The notes under the pieces: model-generated | What the model was told of the DNA's origin: nothing | Databases searched by the model: none | The model's input: only the letters and a program-made list of their open reading frames with translations | Program-made: the position numbers and the translations under genes | NCBI RefSeq assembly: GCF_021018805.1 | Contig: NC_086247.1 | Span: forward strand, 118,021,094 to 118,085,093 | Source: Prinia subflava | Lineage: Eukaryota; Chordata; Aves; Passeriformes; Cisticolidae | Length of the DNA: 64,000 nt | Direction of reading: 5' to 3' | Shown here: piece after piece, positions 51,000-61,306 of the stretch | How the letters are laid out: every line of letters starts with the position of its first letter | How positions within the stretch are numbered: the first letter of the stretch is position 1

Positions 51000-51834
51000 G
51001 TTGGTAATTTTTTATGTTTATTTTTTCATTTTAAGAAGGTTGATTATAACAAGCATAATCTATTAAAGCAAAAGAACAGGTCCTATACTTTAGGAGGATT
51101 GTGCAATCTAAAGTGAAACAGTGAACAAAAGATCATGAAGTATTTAATTAAGAAATGATCTGAACATTTGTTTTCTGGATTACTGTTTTTTTTAGAAAGT
51201 TGTTCAAAATGCTTAAGTTATGAAAGTACAAGATATTTGAAAGCCTAAACATTTTTAAGGGAATTTTTTGTGGATTTTTCTCCTCCAAAGGATTGAATAA
51301 AGTGAAGTCACATCAACTAAGCAAAATTTTGAAATATTCAACTCACTAGTGATCACCTTTCTGATCTTCTCCAAAGATCTATGGACTACATGGAGCTCCA
51401 GTTCCTCATTATTTCATGTCAAAAACCAAAGCCAAGATTATTTAAATTTGAGATTATTTGACAGGAAAATAATATTTCAGTTTTGTTGGCAGTAAACCCT
51501 AGTTAAAGAAACTTTTTTCAGCTATGTCATCGAGCTTGAACCTTGTTTGGTTACATACCAAAGGCTGTCCTGTGCTTGAAAGCACAGAAAACTACTCAGC
51601 AGGTATATACTTTCATCTTTCACTCTGCAAAACACTGACTCTGCTACAAAAAATCTTTGTCCTTGTGACTAGCAAATTAATAGTATGATTTGTGCTAACC
51701 AGAAGGATTGCATCTGATTTTCATGTTTAAGTATGGTAAAACCAAACAAGCTTACCACATGATTATTTTTGAATCATTTAGTGGACTGTGTTGTTTGGCA
51801 TTTTTTCATCTTTGTTTTGTGCTGTGCTGGAATC

Positions 51835-52215
51835 TCTACTTCAAAGGGGTGCAGGCAGGCAGGAGGAACCTGCCTGTCCTCCTGGTGCTGGCTGCAGCCA
51901 GCTGAGTGGGGAATGTTGCCCCGTGGTGCAGGCACTGAGCTGTGCTGGTCACGGGGAGCCTCGGGCGTGGGGTGGCAGGGAGGGATACAATGCTGGAGAA
52001 CCTGTTGCAGGCTGGAGACAGAGACTGAAGGGAGAGCAAGGAGCAAACAGCCTGGTCTTGAGGATGTTGAAAAGAAAGACTTTTTGTAAGGACCTAGAGG
52101 GAACAGCAAAGAGTTTGCTGCAAATCAAACATCCAGAGGAAGCTTCTGGACTAAGAGCAAGGTTGGAATAAAGGGTGTGGCTGCAGGGACAAAGTGGGAC
52201 TGGGGTGGGTTGATT
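51835..52215. other. GC-rich unclassified block, possible mobile-element remnant
   Basis: The block is sharply GC-richer than its surroundings, beginning near AAAGGGGTGCAGGCAGGCAG. An inverted repeat of AGGAGG and CCTCCT flanks AACCTGCCTG at about 51858-51883. An AATAAA lies at 52167-52172 near its right end. Frames on both strands are open for 106-127 codons, which is expected from GC-rich DNA, and none resembles a known protein. It resembles the texture of avian LTR or retroposon sequence but no family is recognised. Confidence 0.35.
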
Positions 52216-55200
52216 TAGGTATCCTTACAATTTTTTGTATCCTAGTAAGTTGACTCTAATGAAACCTACTTTGTGATGATATAAAACTATTCTAGGGTAG
52301 TTAGCATTATTCACTTTGATAAAATATATTAGAGGATCCATTTTAGGGTTCTGCATGACTCTGTTTCTTGTCATATTCATGCTTTCTGCGTGCAATGTAC
52401 TGTCTAAGTTAGAAGAACGGCCAAAAAATACCACTCAGGATAATCTTCATAATCAATCTCTCAAAAATAGGCAAGATAGAAATTAAACAGATCAGCAAAA
52501 CAAAGTTGAGAGCTCTCTCTGCCGTTAAAGCCAGTAAACTTACTCCTGCAAGTCACCAACTCAAAAGCACCAGCTTTTGCAGATGCCAAATGGCAACACT
52601 TCCAGAAGAGGCAGCCAGCTTTGGCTAGACTTTAGTTCCATGAGTGTGAGCTGTGGAGCTGGGGTCTGAGCCCTTCTTCTCACCCCTGCTCCACTCAGGT
52701 AGTAGCACTCATCTCCCAGGGAGCTAGTCCAGAGAGCTAACCCAGCCCAACCTGTTCATTCTTCGTAGGGAGAGCTTTCTGATGACTTCATTCTCAGTAT
52801 CCCCCGGCCAAAACTTCTCGTGGTACCAGTGCCAATGCAGGGAAGGTAGCTAGCACGGACATCTAGAAATAAGTGGGAGGTCAGAGCATGGTACCTTCTC
52901 CCTAAATCAGCCTAAACCTTAGTGGCTCTTTAATGCTCCACAGATTAAGTGGAGGTAAAGGCTGGTCTTTACATTCCTTAGTCCAAAGTGCATATATTAA
53001 GTACAACATTGGCTACAAGTTCCACTGAATAAGACTTGTATTCTGTCAGAGAGGATTACAGCCCAACTTAGAAAACTGAAGTTAATTAGTCTTTTAAGAG
53101 GGGTCCCAGATCTCATTGCCGAAGTATTACTGAAATAATCACAGGCAAGATAGTAATAAAAGGTATATATTATGTGTACGTGTATTGGGGAGGTATATAT
53201 GTATGTATATGTATCTAGTAAAAGTAACTTGTGACTTTTCATAGTTGGCAAGATATCACCATTATTTAGTAGTAGTGCTTGAGGTGTGAAATGTATATTT
53301 GTTGCTCAGTGGCAAGAAATTCCTATCATCTAATGAGACTGGATGTAAATTTGATGGTTGGGTTGGATATTGTTTTGATAGTTTTAGTTCTGAACTGTAT
53401 GTTAAGTAAAAATGAACAGCCAATACCTTATGAAAGATGAAAAGTGAATGCTAAACTGCCTTGAAAGGTAACAATGGTAAATGGTTGTTATTTCTTTATG
53501 GCCTCATTAGAGATTTTGACTTTTTTTAGGGTACTGTCAAGGCATGTTGTTTTAGTTAGCTAGTAATTTGGTAAAACTGATGATAGTCGTGTTTACCCAA
53601 TGCATTTCAGTCTATCATATTTTAAAGAGACCAGCTAATGATTTTTTGCTATAAAAGAGGCAAAGGCATCTTTGGATCATGGTAGATGTCATGCATGCAG
53701 AAGGTTAATGCACAAAAAATTGTATTGAAAATTCTCACTAAAACAAAAGTTGTTTTGTATTTTGTCAGTAATAGGCCTTTATAACTTAATTAGAGATTAC
53801 TCCAAAAATATTTGAATATTAGTAAGTTTTGTTATTAAAGTGCTCTTGAAAACATTGTTTTTGCCACAATAAAAAATAAACCCCTGAAGAGGCTGCTTGA
53901 TTCCCACATTTTCTATTTTAAAGGACAATTTTACACTATCCAGTACAAGACTCCTAGTATGTGTGTTAATAATGACATACCATTATTCTTTGATGCTCCA
54001 GAACTATTTGTATGGTTTCATTTTTAATATGAAGGTGTCACCTTAGAGTTTGTGACTCTTGCTTGTGTTGATCACATCACAGATTTAATGCTGCACATGT
54101 TCAGATAATGAGCATTTCCTTTTAGGTCATAAAGTTTGTAAGTAATGTAAGTTAAAAGCACATGTGACTGACATATATTTCTAAATATTCTTTGAGTTTG
54201 TGAATAAGTCCTGTCAGGTCACAGAAATTTTCTAGCTGGTCTAGATGGAACTAATGTTGTGTATGTGGGAAGAAGCTTTACTAATACGAAATTACGAAAA
54301 TTACTTCCTAGAACCATGTCATGAAAATTAGAAGTTCACTATTAGAAATATTTGAACAAGGATTTAGACATATTGTGGCTTTTAAATGTAAGAAACTTGA
54401 GGAAAATATTTGAGCTCTGCTGTACTGTATTATTTTACTGCTATGGTTAAAGCCTTTTTTGGATGTCCAAATGGGCTGGACTTTACCAGAAGGAAAAGGA
54501 AAATAGATGTGTGTCTTTAGTTCCAGTATCTGCAATGCAGTGCCACTGGAAAGTAGAAATTCTGTCTTTCTCCTCCCTTCCCAAGGGCAGCTGACCTTCT
54601 CCTCGCCAAAGAGGTGAACCCCTTGCCAGCACATATGACTACAGACTATTACATTAATCTGTTTAGCCTCAGTACCAGCTGCTTGCATGTTTTTAATTAT
54701 CTTATTAGATGGTATAACAGTGACCTATGAAATAAAATGAAGGTGAGTATTTTTTAACTTTATTTTACAGGCTATTTTTCTAAATATATTTTAATGACCT
54801 AATTATGACTTTTAGGGAGAGCCATTGATGCAGACATTCAATTTGGCTGATAGAATTTAACATCTCAAGGACACTTATTTTCTTTCAAGGTGGAGTCATA
54901 CATTAATACTGCTTCTAATAAATATATAGTTTAAAAAAGCTCACTGTTCATACTTGTATTGTTAACTTACCCTATGATTCAGAGACCCATGACTGCTATG
55001 TTGGATAATTTTTTAATACATCTCTGCACATATACGTAAGTTTAATTCTTACCCTATGTATAAAGTTCTTTCCTCTGTGGCTTAAATCCCGTGATAAATG
55101 ATGATTGCTCAAAGCTGTGGGTTGTGTAGACAAGGTGTATTCCTTCTTCTGCCAATATTTCAAACAGGCAGAGGATCTAGTATACTAGAAAGACTTTTGT

Positions 55201-55274
55201 ATTCCATTTTTCTCCCCCTGACTTCTTACAGATTCTGCTTACCAGATGTTTCCTTCCTTGATGCAAAAAGGCAG

Positions 55275-55470
55275 CATGGTCCTGCTGGCTGAGGTGTTCC
55301 TTGTGTGCCAGCCAACTGCGGGGCTGACACGGAGCGTGAGGAGGGAGGACCGCAAGGGGTGCAAGCTGTTCCTCCTTGGTTCTTCCCGCTTCCAGAAGTG
55401 GTGCTGAAACCAGCCGGGTTGCCCTCTGATCTGTGGCTTTAGTTGGCAGTTGAGCCAGAATTGGCTACAT
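55275..55470. other. GC-rich unclassified patch
   Basis: About 200 bases with several CpGs (ACACGGAGCGTGAGG, GACCGCAAGG, TTCCCGC) lie in AT-rich intron. No family, frame or motif set identifies it. Confidence 0.3.
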
Positions 55471-55530
55471 AGCCTCTGTCCTTACATGTTAAACATACTG
55501 TGAAGATGTGTGCAACTTACATACTCCACC

Positions 55531-56160
55531 TTATGAAAAGCTTTGTCTCAGTCTATTAGGAAACAGCCCTTTTCCATCCACACAAGCCCATCTAGTCTTG
55601 TTCATACACAGATGATGTTGCTTTATTGTATTAATTTTAAGTCCCTCCTGTGCAGTTATAGTCTTACTTTTCCTGATTTTATTCACTGTACGTCCACACA
55701 TAATCAAGAGATGTAAAGAACAAGCTTGTTTCTGTGGGGTTTTCAATTATTTTGAAATAAGAAAAGATGTGTACAGAGGGCAGTGCAGTGAAACTGTTGC
55801 TGCCACGCCACTCCACTCTGCAAGAAGAATTCACAGCACTTGTATCCTTTCTTTCCACAAGGAAGCAGTAAAACTGGCATCCATGTTTATTTTGTCTTAT
55901 CCTACACCATTTGCTAGATGCTCTTCCAGTTGATGCCATTTGTGTGCAAAGAGGCCTTTTCAGTACGAGCGTGTAAACTCTCTCCTTGATTCTTCAGAAA
56001 GATCATGTTCATAATGTGCTAAGAATCTTTCTCTGGATATGGTAGTCTGTGCCAGTACTCTCATTTTGTCAGTGTTTGTGATGTTGTTAGGAATTCCATC
56101 TTGCAAATCTCCTTTTCCCAGCGAGAGGAAGTGACTGCACTGATCACAGGTTTCCTCCAA
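55531..56160 (-). pseudogene. Possible decayed coding remnant of unknown origin
   Basis: On the minus strand one frame stays open for 66 codons from 56160 and then continues with few interruptions: stops at 55960, 55897, 55831 and one near 55750, then 70 open codons to 55531. The first part reads EETCDQCSHFLSLGKGDLQD and later AHKWHQLEEHLANGVG, which has a protein-like composition. I do not recognise the family. The number of stops is lower than expected by chance but not decisively so, hence the low confidence. A chance frame is the main alternative. Confidence 0.2.
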
Positions 56161-57069
56161 CAGATTTTTTTACTCCAGATCCTGGAAGATCACTGTCATA
56201 CCTGTTAAAAGCTTAGAAGATTTCTGATTTTTTCTGAGTTCTTTTAAAATTACTTCTATTTTTTTCCTTTTAAAGAGACTTACATAATTTCCGTCTCTGT
56301 CTTGTCAAATTTCTGTTATTTACTTCTTCCTTCCATAGCTGATCCTTGCTGATTTCCTTGGCTGGTGTCCTAAGGAATTGGCAAAGGATATCATAAGACA
56401 AGGAAGAATAAATTGCCACTAAGGAACTGAAAATCTATATTCAGTAAGTTTTTCTAAGATACAAACATTTCAACACACATAAATGGTGGATTTTTTCAAC
56501 TTTTTCGGTGAAAATTATATTACTTTCTAAAGACATAGAAATGGTAATTTAGACTTGCTTTCTGGTTTTATTCAATGTAATAGGGAAAAGTAAATTTAAG
56601 ACATTTACTTAAAGCTGGAGATGCTTTTGACAGAGCATCAGAAAGGAAGGATTTAGTTACCAGTATCTTTTGTTGGCAGAATGCTTTTTTATGGATTGGC
56701 TGCAAGAAGGAAAGACTTAGATTGTGAAGAGAGGCCATGGAAGACAGAATGGTAATTTCTAAAATCCATGGAAAGCCAGTGAAAATTTTAGTTTTCTCTT
56801 AATTTATTCTGTTGTACTTGAAAATCAGTATATATACCACTGACACCACGATCAACTGATGCCATATTTTCCCTTACTAATATTTAAAGTGCTTTTCATT
56901 ATGAATTTCTTTTACTTTTCCACTCACAATAATCTTCAGACTTTCATGGCAAATGAGAGATGTGACTGAGGACAGGGGGGAATTTTCAAGGAGGCTATGA
57001 AGGAGGATGCAGGGAAATAAACCAGTTAGCTGCACCTTGGCCCCAGGGAAGATGGAGAAGCAGGTAATA

Positions 57070-57560
57070 TGCTGGGGGCTGGAAAAAGGACCTGGGGGTC
57101 CTGGCAGGCATCAAATTGACCATGAGTCACCAATGTTCCCTTGCAGCAAAGAAAGGTAATAGTGTCCTGGGATGCATTAGGAGCAGTGCTGCGAGCAGAT
57201 CAGAGTTGGTAATCCTTCCCCTGTAATCCATAGCTGGAGTGCTGTGGCCAGTGCTGGGCTCCCCTTTACAAGAAAGGTATGGGCATAACTGGAGAGTGCC
57301 CAGCAAAGGGCTGCTAAGATGATGAAGGAACTGGTGCACTTCTCCTGTGAGGAAAGACTGAGAGAGGTGGGAACTTTCAGCCTGGAAAAGAGAAGGCTTG
57401 GGGCATCTTTTTGAGGTCTGTGAGTATCTAAGTGAAGGGTAGAAGGGACACAGAGACAGGCTCTTTTCAGTGACACCCAGCAATAAGATCAGAGCTAATG
57501 TGTTCTAACAAACAGAAGCGCATGAGGTTCCATCTGAATATCAGGAGGCACTATTACATC
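57070..57560 (+). mobile_element. CR1 LINE fragment with the end of the reverse transcriptase frame
   Basis: The + strand carries a decayed CR1 ORF2 frame. DLGVLAGIKLTMSHQCSLAA begins at about 57089, followed by AKK.NSVLGCIRSSAASRS and VILPL. Later comes EERLREVGTFSLEKRRLG at about 57350. These correspond to the conserved C-terminal part of CR1 reverse transcriptase (established family feature). Stops and frameshifts interrupt it, for example at VILPL-stop near 57220, so it is inactive. The 5' end is truncated and the 3' end stops near 57560, short of the usual 3' UTR, so the copy is truncated at both ends or broken. Long frames on the minus strand here are shadows of this element. Confidence 0.95.
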
Positions 57561-60559
57561 TGCTTTTTAGCTGGATGATTTGTAGAGCTGTAGCTTTTAA
57601 CTTCTGTTGTGTCCTACAGAAAGCTCTTATCTTTTCCTTAACAAATGAATGTTTGTATAACACGGCTGCATGCACGGGAACACGCACAATTCACAGAGCT
57701 CTGCCTAACTGTGGCTATGAGCGGAAGGGTCTAATAGCAGAAGAGAACTCTGTGGTCAGGAGAAGTAGGAAGTAGATGTTCTACATGTACATGTGAAGGA
57801 TTTCAAAGGGGTTGGGGGATTTAAACCAGAAAGCTTTGACCCTGCAACTGGCAAACTCAGTTACAATACAAAAATATAGTTGAACATAATATCTATGTTT
57901 TGTCTCACCATTCTGTAATGTATGCATAAAGTAAAGAGTAGAGGAAAATGTGCTGCTGAAATTTAGACTTTGAAATGGCTGTAACAAGAATTCTTCTCTA
58001 GAAGCTGAACTGGTAAGGGGTTGGAAGTTATGTGCTGTCCAAAGGCCAAAATTGGCTCTTTGGCTGAGAACCGCCAAGGTAAAGTGGACAATTTGGAATA
58101 TGGAGAAAGATATCTTGGTCTTCTGTGTCAGACCTAGTGCTGTGAGGAAGAGTGCTGGCAGAGCATTCTGCTGCGACTGCAGCCTTGTTTCAGTTCTCTG
58201 AACTGTGTTACACACACACTGGTGGCTTAAAGAGCATAGCTAACTAATAACTTTATTTGCTGGAATTTTTGCCTTAAGAAAGTGATTTTACCTTTCTTCG
58301 CACAAACCATTTTAACTGTATGTCAGCCAAAAGTAGATGAAACCTGAACTGTTTAGAAAAATCTGCCCTTTGAATGTTCAGCCTCCCAGCAACACAGCCA
58401 TGCATATTCACACTTACATGGCTGTTAGCTCTGCCACGTATCCTGAGGCAGGACTTTGAGAAACAGAGGAAAATACATGTATTTTCCAAGCAGACTGATA
58501 AGCCTTCACATTAAAGCTGTCAAGTGGATTTTCAGGGTAGCAAATAAAAATCTGTATGTTTCAGAAATGTTTTTTAGAAACTCTACTTATTACTTGATAC
58601 TACCTTTCAATTGAGGTTTTTTTTCCTCTGTTTTGATAGAATTAACTCTGTCTTTATTACATTCCTGGCAGTTCCCTCACTTTTTTCTCAACTGTTGATT
58701 TTACGACATAATAAATAATACAAGCTATGCATGTTTCTTGGATTTATGCAGTATGTTTGAAAGGAATTGCTGCCTCTATTTAAATATTTAAATATAGATA
58801 CTTGATGTTCCTATCAATAAAGATCTCATATTGCAAAACATATGACACAATAATTTGAGAATTGGTTTTCTTTCTGATGGCCTGTTCAGTAGCCTGTTGC
58901 TTCTTTCAGTGCTCCTGAGGAGCCGAGTTTGGGTCCCAGCATTTTAAAAAGCACATTCTGAAGATGAAAACGAGTATAAAAATGTGAAATTGGCTTTTCT
59001 GGAAGCACACATGCCATTGTTTTAAGATGATTTTGCCAATACTAGCAGCACTGCTCAAGAATTTTCTTTGGATCTCTCTGAAGCTGTCCATTTTATCCTT
59101 TAATATTGTTCTAGAGGATGGAATAAGCTTGAGATTTAGATTTAAATCCTAAATATGTATGCAAATGTTTCAGTTGTATAGCAGTGTTCTACCACAGACT
59201 GAAGAATATTCTTTGTTATCTAAATGTTGTTGTAAATATCAAATTGGTCTTGTTTCTTTAAGGACTCGGGAAAAAAAAGGGGATTTTAAAACCTGGCATG
59301 AAATATTTCAAAAATGCATGAGACAAAATGTATTTACACACTATCTGATGACCCAGTAGATACTGGTTTCTTTTTTAACTGCAGTTTCACCTGAAAGTGA
59401 ACTATGGACAGTAATATTTACCTGGTAGATCTGAGGCCCTGCAGTCCCTGAACTGAATCTTCTGCCCGTTTTCAGTGACATAGATTGTAATTCCATGTAC
59501 TTCTTCACATTTTTTCATTTCTATGGGTTTTAGTATCTTCCACAGAGTTTTGGTGTTGTCTGAACATGATAGTACAAAGATACTTCTTACTTCAAAGTTT
59601 TAGGCTTTGGCAGGATCTGCATTCATACACATTTCACCAGCTTTATCCTCTAAATCAGTAAGTGCAGAAGCTAAGTAGCAGTGATTACTGTCTGTGCTAT
59701 ACCAGTCTCCCTCAATTGTATTTCTTCCTCTTCTGAACAGAGTATGTATTTTGTAAGGAGCCTTAATGAGCTACCATTGCATTCTTCTGCATATCTATGC
59801 TTGATGTGTTGGTTTTACCATTATGCTGCAGATTGAAATTTAGCAGCAGAGCCAGAGCCAGGTGTTCTGCTTCTGCCTATCAGTGGAAGAAAGTCTTTGT
59901 CACCTCTCCCCAACATGCACCAGCTCAATGTGGCCTCCGTAAAGCTCTTGGAACTATTTGAATTTCAGCATTTTCCTAGCATATTGTTACATTATTGATG
60001 TCATACATTCTAAAAGAGTTTATAGTTGCTCATTCCTCTACAGATGAGCAATAGTGGGATTTCAGTGATTTTTACTAAGGTGTTAGACCTTAGAGATTCA
60101 CATACCTTTTCAAGAATGCTATTTAAGTGCATGTAGAATTTTACTTAGACTTTCTGGTGTAAAGTCCTGCTTGTTGTGATCTCTACTAACAGTCAACTGA
60201 GAGGAACATTTCTGTTCCAGACTTCAGGCTTCTGTATCTGAAAATCTGATGCTTGTAATTGCCTTAACAAAAACCATATCTACAAATTATATCCTGTTGA
60301 AAAGAAAGAAAGATAAACTTCTGGATATGGTTTACTCAGAGGTCAGCCTCATTTCTTATGAGAAAGAAAGTGTGTGTGTCTTAGAGCAGACCCCAGTATA
60401 CAATTCCTTGGCAGAGAGATTTAAACTCTTGTGGTTATGACGTAAGTACATATTTCAAAAGATGGATAGGAACAGATGAGAACTATGAACAAATCTTGCA
60501 GAATTGATCCCTTCATTGATTTGCCTGCTTTTTCTTTCATACATCAAAACAAAGTAGGG

Positions 60560-61306
60560 CACACAGTTTCTGTTATAGTCAGAGAAAGGAGGAGGTGAGA
60601 ACATGTGAGGGAAACAACATGGAGATCAAGGTCAGTGGAGGAGAGGGAGGAGGTTCTGGAGCCAAGATTCCTCTGCTGGTCCTGCTGAGACCATAGTGAG
60701 GCAACTGTGCCCCTGCAGCCCATGGGGATCCATAGGGGATGCTGAGATCCACCCACAGCCCGTGGGGATCCATGGAGATGCAGAGATCCACCCACAGCCC
60801 GTGGGGAGGTGCCCATGCTGGAGTGGGTGGATGCCTGGAGGAGGTTGTGATCCAGAGGGAGACCCAGTGGAGAGAGAGGGCCCTGCTTCCAGGCTGGAGC
60901 AGCCTGTCCTTGGAGGACTGAACTGTCACCCGTGGGAGGGAACTCATGGTCTCACAGGGGAAGGACTCCTCTCCTGGAGCAGTGGAAGAAATCCTTGGAT
61001 GACAAACTGACCAAAACTCCCATGCCCTGTCTCCTTGCACTGTCAGTGGGAAGGACTGAGGGGTTGGGGGGAAAATGGTGTTTTAAGGGCTTCTTTTACT
61101 TCTCATTATCCTCCTCTGACTCTGTTAGTAGTAAATTCACTTTGCAACTTTAGGTTGAAGTTGTTCTGCCCTTGAAGTGTTTTCTCCCAGTCCTTACTTC
61201 AACTCAACTCAGTATTTTTTTCCCTCCTCTGCCCAGCTGTGGCAGGGGAGGGTGAGCTAGTGGCTTTTGTGGGTGCCTGGCATTGGGCCAGTGTCAAACC
61301 ACGACA
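60560..61306 (+). mobile_element. Avian endogenous retrovirus LTR, sense to TBC1D5
   Basis: The right end reads AGTGTCAAACCACGACA at 61306, the reverse complement of the TGTCGTGG terminus of known bird LTRs. Internally it contains TTTTAAGGGCTTCTTTTACT and TTCTCATTATCCTCCTCTGA-like text, then AGTAAA at 61130-61135, which acts as polyadenylation signal in these LTRs. This sets the orientation as plus. The left half holds a purine-rich GGAGGAGGTG region and short repeats with CAGCCCGTGGGGA. The left border is approximate; resemblance is clear from about 60590. No retroviral coding region adjoins it. Frames of 60-153 codons across it are not genes. Confidence 0.85.
60718..60807 (+). repeat. 39-base tandem repeat within the LTR
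   Basis: A 25-base segment at 60744-60768 is repeated identically at 60783-60807, a 39-base period. It includes GATCCACCCACAGCCCGTGG. A partial earlier copy begins at about 60718. Direct repeats in this part of the LTR family are usual, and may reflect enhancer-like duplication. Confidence 0.8.

Noticed and set aside
54308..54688. 126-codon open frame on the minus strand
   Set aside because: No family resemblance and no conserved motif seen.
57127..57483. 118- and 99-codon frames on the minus strand
   Set aside because: These are antisense shadows of the CR1 reverse-transcriptase fragment.
57781..58215. 144-codon open frame on the minus strand
   Set aside because: It follows the CR1 fragment but does not read as CR1 protein, and no other family is recognisable.
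60579..61040. 153-codon minus frame and 104-codon plus frame with repeated peptides
   Set aside because: They lie inside the LTR, and the repeated peptides come from its 39-base direct repeat. LTRs of this kind do not encode protein.
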